From Pontederia crassipes (taxonomy: Eukaryota > Streptophyta > Magnoliopsida > Commelinales > Pontederiaceae), in contig CM060187.1 in assembly GCA_030549335.1 (NCBI GenBank), forward strand, positions 49,806,203 to 49,870,202: a stretch of DNA of 64,000 bases, written 5' to 3'. Position 1 is the first letter of the stretch. Each line of letters starts with the position of its first letter. This document shows positions 10,382 to 21,332 of this stretch, one piece after another. The notes under the pieces were generated by a model, which did not search any database, was not told where the DNA came from, and was given only the letters and a program-made list of their open reading frames with translations. Made by a program: the position numbers and the translations under genes.

Positions 10382-12514
10382 AAACCAATCTCGTTAAATG
10401 CATATTATATAGTGCCTTATATATAACATAAAATCATATTTATAAAAGATATGTGATAATGTTTTATATTACAATTCTCACATATTTTTAAAGGTAACAT
10501 TCTATAGACCAAGAAAATATGATCAAATATGGACATAAAATATATATGGTCAGAAATTGTTTATTTTATTTATTGAAATACTAAAACTGAATATTTTTTA
10601 TTTTTTTCAAATTGTAGTAAAAAAAGTATCACAAATAGAATGTGACTATTCACAAATGGATATAAATTTGTTAATAAAAATAAAATACAATATGCATAAA
10701 AATATCATTTCACTGGAGATTATATTACAAAAAAATAAAATTGAGCACATATAATAAAGATCGAAGAAACTAACTCGTAGAAAATATCTGTAAAAAATAT
10801 TTTAAGATTTTATTATATCTTACATTTAGAGATATCACAAATCAAATCCATTTTTAGATCCATATAGTGTTGCATATATATTCTTAAAAATAATATAATT
10901 AAGTTTTCGTCAATGATATTTATATTCTCAAAGACGCTTAGTAATAATAATTCATCTCTTGCATTAATAAATAAAAAGGAAACCGGCTTTTGATAGAAAT
11001 GATGAGATCTTATAGTTAACTAAAATTAATTCACCTCCCAAATTCTTACTTTCATCTCTTAGAAGAAAGAATCGAAAAAAATAATAAAGGACATGGAGAT
11101 CATACATGATTGAAGATATGAGATCAACATTTTTGAAATTAAGTATATATTAAAAATAAAAACTGCTACAAAAAAAACATAAGAAATCTAAACTGAATTA
11201 CTTAGAATTTTATTCCCACTAATTAATTAAAGTTGTTAAGTTAATGTCCAAAAAGAACAAAGATAATATATAAATCACATTCACAATAAAATATGCATCA
11301 AAAGAAAAAAAATGCTTACGCTTATAGTGAGAATTTGGCCTCATATTGAAATCCTGCAATACAACATCATTAATGTTACATCATGTATTTATTTATAGGA
11401 TCAGTATTTGTGTGAACTCACACGACAACAAAAATGTTGTTAACAAAACTCAAGCAGTTACATACTAAAACTCGAGCAATTACTTCATGTACATAATAGA
11501 TTTGCAGTTACATCCAATAATATCATAATTAAAATATTATTAATAAAAGTAATTTAGTTCCACATTATTTATTCAAGAATATTATAATTATTAAATAACT
11601 GTCCATTTAATTTATAAAATAATGTTTTATTTAGTTAAACCTCAAACAAACTGTATATGAAGTGTCATTCTCTCCTTAATTATTATATGCATTATTAGTA
11701 ATCTATTCATTTACCAATTATAACCAACGATAATGTGTTCAATAAAAAAGAAATTAATTAGAGAGAGTATGCGAATATCATAACAATGTAATATATTAAA
11801 ATACATAGAAATTAGTGGGAGCAATAAAATATAAAGGTAAGCTGCAATATTATTAGAGAGTGGACGGGAAAGGATGACAAATAAACATAAATAACATAGA
11901 CATATTAATCTACTATTGATTAATTGTATGGAAAAGGAAAAAAAACAAACTTAGAGTGCCACAAGCACACCAATAGCAACAACAGAACTATCCATAAAAA
12001 GAAAAGAGAGCACATGAACACGAAGGACATGACTTGATTTGCCGTATTTATAATATGAAAAATTGAGCGGTTACTTCTTAAGTTTAAATTATTAAATAAT
12101 CATCAATTCAAATTATTATGATATAATTAAGTATAAATTGTTAGAGGACAACGGTTACCAATTAACCATTCAAATCGGTAACTAATAATCAATTAAAAAT
12201 TTATGATAAAGCCATTATAAAATTACAGAATTTATTAATCATTAAGTGTCATTTTTCTATTAGACAATTATAAATAATTGTATCCACTAAACTAATAAAA
12301 ATATATAATTATTTATATCTTGTAACTAACTATCTAACTCTTATAATTAATCATTTAAGAAAAACTAACTACAAATGTATATCGTATGGACATGTTGATA
12401 AATATTTGAATTAAATTATGGTATGCTAATTACAGGACATGTGGCACTCTAGAAATGTGTCAAGTGTCATCTTCTCATGCAAAGTACTCTCTCTTTAATA
12501 TAGTATAGATTGTC
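9718..12514. other. AT-rich intergenic region, no gene
   Basis: Very AT-rich with no coding signal. ORFs at 10194-10403 (read through the TA repeat) and 10557-10754 look like chance. The left edge (9780-9860) and the right continuation (13296-13380) both match parts of one continuous segment at 18800-18935. The block between may therefore be inserted sequence. Confidence 0.45.
10327..10378. repeat. (AT)n microsatellite
   Basis: About 26 uninterrupted AT dinucleotides. Confidence 0.97.
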
Positions 12515-13292
12515 GGGTCTGTTTGGATTGAGGGATATGAAGGGATGGGGTGGAATATGAGGGAATTAAATTAGTTAAATCATTTTTTATTACTTTTTTA
12601 TTAAGTTATGAGGGGTGGGATGGAATAGGTAAGCCCTTCAAATACCATATTTTTCATTCCATCAATTGGATAGATTATTTTAGACTAAATTAACCTCTTT
12701 CTCTTTTTTTATTACCAAATAAAATTATTTCTCTTCTTACCAAATTAAACCACCTTTCTCTCTCTTTGATATATTATCTTTTTTGCTAATATGAATACAT
12801 ATTTATCTATCTTTTTTTATTTTAAAGGGTAAAAATGACTTTTAGTAAATAAAACATTTTAGTAAATATAACATTTTATTCAAAATAAACATAAATACTA
12901 TTTAAAAATAATTTAATTCTAATATAATATATTCAATCGGGTCGGGACGTAAAATCTGGATTCGGTCCGACCCGACCCCGTCGGGCCTCAAAGAAATGAG
13001 ATCCGATCCTGACCTAATTATCCATCGGGTTAGAAAAAAATTGGAAAAATCCGGACCGGTGCAAACGAGGGCGACCGGGTCGTCCTGGTTCATGTTCATT
13101 CATAATTAATAATTATAAATATTTTAAATATATAATGAAGGATAAAAATGAGTTTTATACAAATAAAACTTTTATTACCCCATCCCACGTCTTATATAAT
13201 TTATTGTCCAAATATGAACTTTCTAATAACACACCACACCATTTCTCACAACCCCACTCCATCCCTCCATTAATTATTTGTCAAACAGGTCC
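12515..13292. mobile_element. MITE with GGGTCTGTTTGG / CAAACAGGTCC ends
   Basis: The ends GGGTCTGTTTG and CAAACAGGTCC form an 11-bp imperfect inverted repeat typical of PIF/Harbinger MITEs. Longer subterminal similarity follows (GAGGGATATGAAGGGATGGGG versus the inverse of CCCACTCCATCCCTCC). The interior at 12935-13090 is a GC-rich patch with GGGTCGGG and CCGACCCGACCCCG, probably a nested older element. The right flank is TTA, but the left is not an exact match. Confidence 0.5.
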
Positions 13293-13735
13293 TTAAGAGA
13301 CTAGAGCAACAACGATGCATAATAAAAAGGCAGTCGAGGAGTAAAAACAAAGCACGTGACTTCCATTTTACGCTAAAAAAATGAAATGAATACATTCCCT
13401 CACTAAGTTGAATGAACTCCGACCCACAAAATGGAATAAGCATTTAAACTAACTTGATTATTGGATGGAGATTATATTTACTGTTAAATATTTTTAAAAT
13501 TATATCGACAGTGATTTAATATTTAAATACAAATTTAATGACAAGTTATCCGCACATCGGCACGAAAAAAGATTTCGCTTTGAGGTTTCAGTTTCTTTCA
13601 AATCTCAAATATTAGAGACTGAAATCATAATAAAGTTCTTTCCAATATTGCACAAGATATCTCGCGTCCAAATCACTCACCCATGCTTAGGTGAAGATGT
13701 TATACAATTTGTTTGGACACCATGAAATTCTTGAG

Positions 13736-14093
13736 TAAGGATGGATCCGGTGACTTCAATGACTTGATTCAACTCAATTGATCTCGATCCGATCATAAGT
13801 TGGGTCGGATACAATTTAAAAATTTTCAACCGATTCAATTCATCCGATTCAAAGATTTAAAATTTTTATTTAATTTTCACTTTATATTTTATATAAAATT
13901 TATAATTTTAAAATTAAAATATTTTAAATATGTAAAATAATATTAAATATTCAGTAAATTATTTTATGCTTTAAAAATAAATATTTTATAATTTTTTATA
14001 CTAAAAAATTAAAATATAAGAAAAAAATTTTAAAAAAAAAAATTGATCGAGTTGAGTCAAGTTGAATCGAATCTGATTTGTGAAGACTCCTAC
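13736..14093. mobile_element. Highly diverged member of the TAGGGGTGTTCA hAT-like family
   Basis: The left end GGATGGATCCGGTGACTTCA and the right end GTGAAGACTCCTAC are decayed versions of the family termini. The ends keep GATC/GGGTCGG-like repeats, and the core (13860-14040) is AT-rich like the other copies. It is called by resemblance only. Confidence 0.35.
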
Positions 14094-14287
14094 CTTTGAG
14101 ATCTCTTGAGGACATAAAATTTAAGAAAATCAAATCATCTTAGTTGATGTCATCTTCTCATAAATCAGCATTGATGATTTTTTTAACTTAAATATTGGAT
14201 ATCTACGAGCGATGTCGACTGCATAACTCGTGTAGCACACAACAAATTTGAAATTTAACTAGGCGATGAGGAGCTCACTATTTCATC

Positions 14288-15624
14288 TAGGGGTGGCAAT
14301 ATTCCCCACCCCCGCGGAGCCCCTCGGGGATTCCCCATTCGGGGCCCCATCTTCGGGGAATTTTTTCCCTGCGGGGGCGGGGATGGGGGTCAAACTGCCC
14401 CCGCCCCCTCTTTCGGGGATCGGGGCGGGGGTAGTTCCCCCCGCCCCGTCGGGGCCCCGATTCCCCGACTTTTTTTCCCTCCTCTCTCTCTCTTCCTCTC
14501 TTCTTCCTCCGCGCAGTCGCCCCCTCCTCTCTCTCTCTTCCTCTCTTCTTCGTCCGCTTAGTCGCCCCCTCCTCTCTCTCTCTTCTTTGTCCGCGGCTCC
14601 GCATAGTCGCCCCCTCCTCTCTCTCTCTTCTTCGTCCGAGGCTCCGCGCAGTCGCCCCCTCCTCTCTCTCTCTCTTCCTCTCTTCTTCGTCCGCGCAGTC
14701 GCCCCCTCCTCTCTCTCTCTTCTTCGGATCCGGCCAGATCCACACGGATCCGGCCAGATCCGCACGGATCCGGCTCTCTCTCACCCCCTCCTCTCTCTCT
14801 CTTCCTCTCTTCTTCGTCCGTGCAGTCGCCCCCTCCTCTCTCTCTCTCTTCTTCGGATCCGGCCAGATCCGGCCAGATCCGCACGGATCTGGCTCTCTCT
14901 CACCCCCCTCCGCCGGTCTCTTGACCCGCCGCCGCTCTCGACCGCCGCCCGCCCCCACCGCCGTGCTCTCGCCCGCCGCCGTCATGCCCTCGCCCGCCGC
15001 GACCGCTCTCTCGCCCCGCCTCCACCGCGCTCTTGCTCGCCGCCGTGCTCTCTCGACCCTTTTCGTCGGCCATCAAAGAAGAGATCGCCCCGCCTCCTCC
15101 TCTCTCTCTTCTTCTTCTTCGTCCGCCTCCGCGATCGGCTGCATCCGACGCGGATACGGCCAGATCGGCACGGATCTGCCGCTCTCTCGCACCCGCCGGC
15201 TCTCTCTCACCCCCTCCGCCGGTCTCTTGACCCGCCACTGCTCTCGACCGCCGCCACTCTCGCCCCCACCGCCGTGCTCTCGCCTGCCGCCGCCGTGCCC
15301 TCGCCCGCCGCCATCGTGCCCTCGCCCACTGCGGCCGTGCTCTTATCCGCCGCGGCCGCTCTCTCGCCCCGCCTCCACCGCGCTCTTGCTCGCCGCCGTG
15401 CTCTCTCGCCCCTTTTCGCCGCCGTTCTCTCGTCCCCGCCGCCGTTCTCTCGTCCCCGCCGCCGCTCTCGCCCCCCTCCGCGGGAATTCGGGGCCCCGCG
15501 GGGATCGGGACGGGGGTTAAAATTTCCTCCGAATCGAGAATTCGGGACGGGGTCGGAGACGAAGGCGAATTGTCGGGGTCGGGGCGGGGGTGGTGTCCCC
15601 CGTCCCGAACAGCGGCGGTTGCCA
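14288..15624. mobile_element. 1.34-kb GC-rich hAT-like non-autonomous element with internal minisatellite
   Basis: Begins TAGGGGTGGCAAT and ends GGCGGTTGCCA, flanked by ATTTCATC (14280-14287) and TTTTCATC (15625-15632), an 8-bp duplication with one mismatch. The ends are rich in CGGGG and CCCCG. The interior has two parts. At 14480-14890, units of about 45-60 bp combine CCCCTCCTCTCTCTCTCTTC with TTCGTCCGCGCAGTCGC, plus GATCCGGCCAGATC blocks. At 14900-15480 the sequence is CGCCGCC/CTCTCGCC-rich, with a partial internal duplication (15000-15060 versus 15355-15410). Long ORFs on both strands (475 aa plus, up to 304 aa minus) are Pro/Ser/Arg- or Arg/Glu/Gly-rich translations of the repeats, not genes. 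Confidence 0.7.
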
Positions 15625-15639
15625 TTTTCATCACAACCT

Positions 15640-15790
15640 TCCTTGATAGCGCACCAAGAGTACATCGATGTTTTCTTAGCTGACACGCTTTAAGAGTATT
15701 GCAATGAGTACCAAGATAGCACACGTATAGACAGAAAGAATGCATTGATATTTTCTTAGCTGTTGTCATCCTAACACGCTGTCGTATATT
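15640..15790. repeat. Imperfect two-copy tandem repeat
   Basis: ACATCGATGTTTTCTTAGCT followed by GACACGCT near 15660-15690 recurs as GCATTGATATTTTCTTAGCT followed by AACACGCT near 15740-15780. It is noncoding. Confidence 0.5.
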
Positions 15791-16255
15791 TTTATCCATT
15801 CTCCACCGAAACATTCACGAAGGTTTAAATATTTTAGACAAATAATACGCTGATGAGAACTGCGAATTCAACGATCGACGGAATTAGCTCAACTCATCTG
15901 ATTCTTAATTAAATTAAAAAATTATTTTTTCCCGAACATCAAATTATTTGGATACTAATAATTATTAATACGGAAGGGGCTAAAAGAAATTGCAGGCGGA
16001 AAAGGTCAAAAAAAAAAATCCTCTGGTCGAATGTTTTTATACGTCCACTAAATACAGATACTTTAATCCCATGTTATGCAAATGCCTAAAGTTGATTTTA
16101 GACTACACCATGGAAGTTGGTAATTAAAATATGTTGGAAACAATTCAATATTTAAAATATGTTGTTCATTGATAGTTACAATTCAATATTTAAAATATGT
16201 GTGTATATAACATAATGGTATTAAACAAATATGTTACAATTTACAAACTAGTACA

Positions 16256-16485
16256 TTTTCTATCAATTATTTTTCCCATTTAGTTAGAAAATGATTATAT
16301 ATGAATTATGAATAAATTAGTTTCTTAAAACTTTATTTGTTTGATTGTTATCCACGAACTTACATTTGGTGTCATTCATGTTATTTTAAATTTTTACTAG
16401 TAGCATTTTATATTTCTTCATGTTTTAAAAAATGGGGCACGTTAGCTATTTTATTACTAGTTTATCGCTGCGTAAATTTCATCAA
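16256..16485. repeat. Duplicated segment S (partner at 29178-29372)
   Basis: Shares ordered blocks with the partner: TCAATTATT, CTAGAAAATGATTAT/TTAGAAAATGATTAT, TTTGATTGTTATCCACGAAC versus TTTGATTGTTATCCATGAAC, then ACTTACATTTG and ATTTTATTACTA. Same orientation in both places. This copy lies upstream of the COG8 pseudogene, and the partner lies upstream of COG8. Confidence 0.6.
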
Positions 16486-16840
16486 TTTAGGAGATTTTAT
16501 GAATATTCAAACTTGACAAGCTTGTTGAGTGATTGGTTAGTTATCTTATTTAAGATAAAGCGGGCGAGAGTAAAATTTTCTCCAACATGACATTTGATTA
16601 TTAAGCTATTTTAGTTCACACTAATATAATAGAAATACAAAAAATATGATTTCTTGAATAACATGTTAATAAGGAGGAACGAAAAAATTCAAATAACAAA
16701 TATTTTACCTATATAAATGTTTTATTTCTGTTAAATCCGGATGACAAACTTGAACGCTTCACATCTACTCTAATAATGGTTCCATCAACACATGACTATC
16801 GAATTTACCGCAGAGCTCTCCTGAAATATGTTGCATTGTT

Positions 16841-17461
16841 CACTTAGGTTCATCCATCCGTTAACTTTCTCGTTATTTTTATTTTTTTCAAATTATTAAA
16901 TGACTAAACTGCCCTCATTCTTGTATCTCCCCTCGACATGAGTAACCTCTTCATCGACTAGGACTATGACTTGTCAATCATCTAGTTGTGCTAGGGCGAG
17001 AATGTAGCACTAGGGCGTGCGAGCTCTTTGGCACATGAGCTTGTTCAGGGGGTGGGGCTGACAAAAAGGGGGGCGCCGGTGCGCACGTGAGCTTCAAGTC
17101 GACGAGCTTGAAGAGGGGCCCGACGTCCATTTTTTTTCTCGTGTGCAGCGAAAAAGAAAAGGGGAGCCGATGCCCCCCCCCCCCCCCCCCCCATTTTATT
17201 TCTCCTGGCCGGCAAGGAAGAAAACCCCCATGCTAGTTCATTGGTGGGCGAGCTTGCACGGGGGCACCGGCCTCTCTCACATCGACGCGTGAGCTCGCAA
17301 GGGGCGCCACCCGCTCTCGTGGCTAACGATTTTCTTGAGAGCTAAGGAGAAGTCGTCGACAATATCCTGTCATCTAATGTGAAAGTCGCGAGGACAGTTT
17401 AATCATTCAATAATTTGAAAAATAAAGAATAATGAAAAAATTAACTAAATGAAGGTAAATT
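16841..17461. mobile_element. Long-TIR foldback/MITE element
   Basis: About 75 bp at the left (from 16844: TTCATCCATCCGTTAACTTT, then TTTTTCAAATTATTAAATGA) reappears inverted at 17388-17460 (CATTCAATAATTTGAAAAAT, then AAATTAACTAAATGAAGG). The interior is GC-rich with GAGCTTG and GGGGCGCC motifs and a run of 20 C at 17173-17192. It appears related to the element at 19126-19595. No target duplication could be fixed. Confidence 0.6.
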
Positions 17462-17535
17462 GAATAGTCACGACTGTATATGTGGAAAACAGTCAGGAGG
17501 TTTGAGAAAAAAAAATCCAAAAAAAAAGTTTAAGT

Positions 17536-18040
17536 TCTCGTAGTTTTTATAGATCCGAAGGGCCACAATTCTGCTCCGGTCTAATTTAACACACCACCGC
17601 CGTGCAACTCGAGAACGATGGCGGTGGCATAGGCGGAGGTCACGACGCGAGCGACGCCATGGACGCCTCCGGCCTTCTCCTTCCCCTCGCCGGCGCCGGT
17701 GCTTAATTAGCCGCAGCTCCTCTCCTTCACCCGCGACCGTCTTCACAAGGTCTCAACGAACCCTCCCTCATTATACTTCTTTTTTTTTCTTTCCTCTCTC
17801 CTGTGAATTTGCTTCAGATCTGTCGAGGTTCTGCTGATTGGTCTAATGAGGGGGATCCCGTGATCGGAGCGCAGGAGGCGGAGCTTCTCGGCAAGGTGGC
17901 CGTGGGGGAACTACGGCGCGTTCATCGCCGCGGCCGATGCGCTCTCTTTCACAAAAAGCAGACGGATTTTGACAAACACCTTGACTCCCCGGTAAACTAC
18001 TCTCACCTTAATCCACTCCATTGCCTGTATCTTCCGGGAG
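17536..18040 (+). pseudogene. Broken duplicate of COG8 exons 1-2 with intron 1 retained
   Basis: Collinear with 41099-41620 of the COG8 gene: the same 5' leader (CTCGTAGTTTTTATAGATC), the ATGGCGGTGGCA start region, GACGCCTCCGG(G/C)CTTCTCCT, the exon 1 donor, intron 1 (ATTTTGG/ATTTGCTTCAGATCTGT, GGTTCTGCTGATTGGTCTAA), exon 2 and the start of intron 2. Damage is visible. The first ATG is GTG. A stop follows the second ATG (GTGGCATAG). The LAGAS codons are replaced by a TAA-containing stretch. About 33 bp are missing from exon 2, corresponding to [10 protein letters not shown]. Retained introns show a DNA-level copy, not a retrocopy. No later exons are present. Confidence 0.85.
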
Positions 18041-19125
18041 CTCAGGATCAACATTTATGACCAATGGTTTGATCTTGAGTTCAAAGTATGATCATTTTAT
18101 TTTATTATCATTGAGCTGCATTGATCATAATATTTCATCCTTTGCTTAGGGGCCATTTAAAATTTAAACGTCTAAAAGAAAGAAAAAAATGATATGTAAA
18201 TTTATAACTCTGGTATAACATGCATGATTAATCATTCTGGAGGTTACACACATTTACTGAAAAATAACGAGAATTGTAGTGTGCATGTATGTATTCATGT
18301 TAAGCCAAAATAGGTTAAGTTATCAATTATCAAACAAAGGGTGTAAGCTAACAAGGAATGAATAGGAAGAATACGGAAAGCTCGCAAGTCAAAGTAGAAC
18401 GAACGGAAGCATCTTTGGCATCAGTGGATATGACGCTCCGAAACCGCCAGATTGGGATCGGATGGTGACGAAAGAGGGACGTGGCGGTATAACACTGACA
18501 CTCTCTCCGAGGGATTTGATTGGTCTATCGAAAGAACGGGTCCGGGGTCCCACATGGAGGCAGAGGAAATGATGAGGGTCCGTCCAAAAGGGATCGTGGA
18601 CGGGTCACACGAGCCTTCTTTTCCTGACGTGCAGGCTTTCATGTTGTCTCCCCCCAACTCCACTGCTACTGATACTATCTTATTATTATTAATAATTAAG
18701 TAATAAGTTTGAGTTCATTTTTTTAGTGAAATTTAATATTTAAAATTTATGGATAGTCTTTTACATTTTCCCTATACGGCTAGTTATTGCGTTTTCATGA
18801 AACAATGGGTTGGTTAGTTTGACCTCATTATTATCATTTATTATTAAGATACAGTTGGTGCAACAGCAATGTATAAAAAAGATCGATGAGACGTAAAAGA
18901 AATTAAAAAACAAGACATTTGCTTCCATTTACGGTAAGGTATAATTAATTTAGGAATTATAATTTATACTTGAATTCATGTATAATAATATATATCTATT
19001 TAATGGATTAATTTGATAATAAAATATTATATAAATTTAAATAAATAATCATAATTGAATTAGTCTTATACATTAAAATATTTCAACAAAATAAATTAAT
19101 ATGTATATATTTTTTTATTAATTTA
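18041..19125. other. Intergenic, with an unexplained GC-richer patch
   Basis: No gene recognised. The patch 18380-18650 is clearly less AT-rich and is open in both directions (18452-18703 plus, 18421-18663 minus) without similarity I can name. It could be regulatory or exon debris. Confidence 0.35.
18800..18935. repeat. Duplicated segment matching 9780-9860 plus 13296-13380
   Basis: GGGTTGGTTAGTTTGACCTC matches GGTTGGTTAGTTTGACATC near 9810. GCAACAGCAATGTATAAAAA, then GACATTTGCTTCCATTTACG, match GCAACAACGATGCATAATAA and CACGTGACTTCCATTTTACG near 13307-13375. The two halves are adjacent here but 3.4 kb apart at the other site. Confidence 0.5.
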
Positions 19126-19595
19126 AGGGTTAGTTTCTTAGACTCTAGTAATTTTTTGCGTCTAAGCATACCACTATTTTCACTTTAATTCATCCATTTG
19201 ATTTCGTTAACTTTTTTATTTTTTTATTTTTCTTATTTATGAAAATAACTAGACTACCCTTCTATGAACTATCATCTTTTTTAATGTTTAAAAAATAATA
19301 ATAACTAAGAAAAAATGCTAAACACTCCCACTTTTTAAATATTTTTAGTTGGTATATTATTTATATTATATATTCTTTTGTTCTTTTTTAAACATTATAA
19401 AAGAAGAAAGCTCATGGAAGGGCAATTTAATCTTTTCATAAATATGAAAGATAAAAAAAATAGAGAAGTTAAATAAATGGACTAAAATGGAAATCACGAT
19501 ACAATTTAAGAATGTTTTAAGGTTAGTTCATTCATTAGAGTTAGATGTGAAACATTATTATAGTTGAGGGAAGGTTTAAGGAATTAATCCTTAAT
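19126..19595. mobile_element. Foldback MITE, related to 16841-17461
   Basis: The arms at 19167-19300 and 19375-19498 are inverted copies: TTAATTCATCCATTTGATTT with CTAGACTACCCTTC on the left, against GGAAGGGCAATTTAATC and AATAAATGGACTAAAATGG on the right. The shared arm text TTCATCCATTTG / TTAACTT also occurs in the 16.8-kb element. It is noncoding. Confidence 0.55.
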
Positions 19596-19686
19596 ATAAT
19601 GAGTAAAATTAATGTTCAACATACTATATATAAATGACTAAGTAAAGAATCACCTAGATAAGTTCTTTTAAATTTATATTTATTAA

Positions 19687-20113
19687 GGGCACATTTGATT
19701 TGGGGTGAAAAAAAGAGAATAAATAGGAAAGGAAAAGAGGAAAACAGATTCCTCTTGTTTATTTGAATTTAAGTTTGAGAGAAATAAATGAAAAAGTCAT
19801 CTTCTTTCTTGTCAGTTCCCTCCAACATTTCATTTTTTTCTACACCAAATAGAGGTGGAAAAGAGTGGAAAAATACATCTAACATATTTTTTTATTTTTT
19901 ATCATATAAATCAAACATATAAATATACATATAGAATTTAAAATAGTCTAAATAAAATTATCATTAAGCATTTATTCAATTTCTTTCCTGTTTATTATAT
20001 CAACCAAATAAGAATAATCATTCACCTTTATTCTCCTCCAATTCTTTTCATCATTTTTCATCTCATTCTTTATTTTTCCTTCTCCTTAATAATTTTGAAC
20101 CAAACAAAACAGA
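19687..20113. mobile_element. MITE, second copy of the 4528-4915 type
   Basis: Starts GGGCACATTTGATTTGGGG with an AAAGGAAAAGAGGAAAA-type tract and ends GAACCAAACAAAACAGAG. The internal ATATCAACCAAATAAG and CATTCACCTTTATTCTC match ATATCAATTAAACATG and TATTCACTTTTATTCTC near 4817-4855. The copy at 4528 is shorter. Confidence 0.5.
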
Positions 20114-20559
20114 GTGTGGCACACAAACATGGCGTGAAAAATAATTCTAAATATTAAACTTCAAATCTCTAAGTTGTGATTCATTATTAAAAATATTCAT
20201 ATACAAATTTACACAATTAAATATACATCATATATTTACATACACACCATTTGGAAGTATACCTCAGAGATTTTTTTTAAATTATGCGTCAAACATGTTA
20301 TATACTCATCTAATCAGCGTTGTTTATTCTAAATTGACCTATAAATTGGAAAGAAATGAAAATAGATATTTACTGCCAAGGTTTTATTTTTTTTTCCTTT
20401 CTAGCTTTCTATATGTTAATTAAGTCCGGAAGTCATGTAAAAACATTAAGATACAAAGAAGGGCATGATCTGGACGTAATCAGTCCCAGGGATAGACGAA
20501 TGAGGAATCCAATTCAAGTCCATTTTCTTGCTCGGATTCTGTTAACTCCTTTGTCCCTC

Positions 20560-20690
20560 CGATTTCTATAACGGCAAAAGAAACCAAACCACTCAACACT
20601 TGTATTTGTGGCACATCACATCACACAACGAGCATAAGCAGATCACCTTCTTCCTACTTTTTTCCCACATCTACACCTCGTTTCAAAAGG
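20560..20690 (+). other. Putative 5' noncoding exon / promoter-proximal region of the ABIL gene
   Basis: A stretch richer in C and A (CAAACCACTCAACACTTG, ACATCACATCACACAACG, CTTCTTCCTACTTTTTTCCC) sits upstream of ABIL in otherwise AT-rich DNA. It ends near CGTTTCAAAAGGCCAAACAT, where no clear GT donor can be fixed. The first coding exon of ABIL has an upstream CAG acceptor at 26100-26102, so a 5'UTR intron spanning this gap and containing the copia insertion is plausible but unproven. Confidence 0.3.
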
Positions 20691-21125
20691 CCAAACATGA
20701 GTAATTTTGATCCTATTCTTATTCTCCTCTATGTTCAGTTGCAAGATTAGCAAGTTTTTAGTAAAAAAAATTGCTTAGCAAGTCAGTTTTCTTTATTAGG
20801 GAAGAAGAGGATGAATCTAATGTTTCACACAAGACAATGAAGTTTACTTCGAGAGTTTATTTCAACTCTGTCTATCATGGATAAATTCAAAAAGTAAATA
20901 TAAAATTTGTTACTATGTTAAAAGTGATAACTCCGATGAATTCCGAAATTATTAGCATCTATCGAACTGCATACGAGACAATCCTACTAACCAATTAGAT
21001 AAACCGTTAGTTTTTGTCCATCTATAATTTAGTTATACAACATTTAACATATATATAGAAAAAATATTGTTTTTAATAACATCGCGTTTGATTTGAGTGC
21101 CTTTACCTGTTCATTAATGATTAGT

Positions 21126-21320
21126 TGTCAAGAATTCAAAGGAGGAAGAAAGTTGGAGGGAAAGGAAAATATCTGTAACTTTCAGAGAGTCCTCCAGTAT
21201 CTATTTATATGAAATTGTTTATCACGTCTTGTACAATATATCAGCGACATAGGAACGAAACGCTACAAACTATGCTATACACAATGCGACATATTCTTCT
21301 AATGGAAATAACTGTCAACA
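21126..21320 (-). repeat. Copia 3' LTR
   Basis: 195 bp, plus-strand text TGTCAAGAATTC to AACTGTCAACA. It pairs with 25880-26074. Confidence 0.95.
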
Positions 21321-21332
21321 CTCCCCCTCAAA
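21321..21332 (-). other. Copia polypurine tract
   Basis: On the element strand TTTGAGGGGGAG lies directly before the 3' LTR, the normal site of plus-strand priming. Confidence 0.85.

Noticed and set aside
14266-15814. Long ORFs (475 aa plus; 232 and 304 aa minus) as proline/serine- or arginine-rich proteins
   Set aside because: They are translations of CT-rich and CGCCGCC repeats. They overlap on both strands and in several frames, and lie within an element with its own termini and target duplication.
17173-17192. C run (and the 22-G run at 34052) as a functional quadruplex site
   Set aside because: Homopolymer runs inside decayed transposons. Length is uncertain in assemblies and there is no supporting context.
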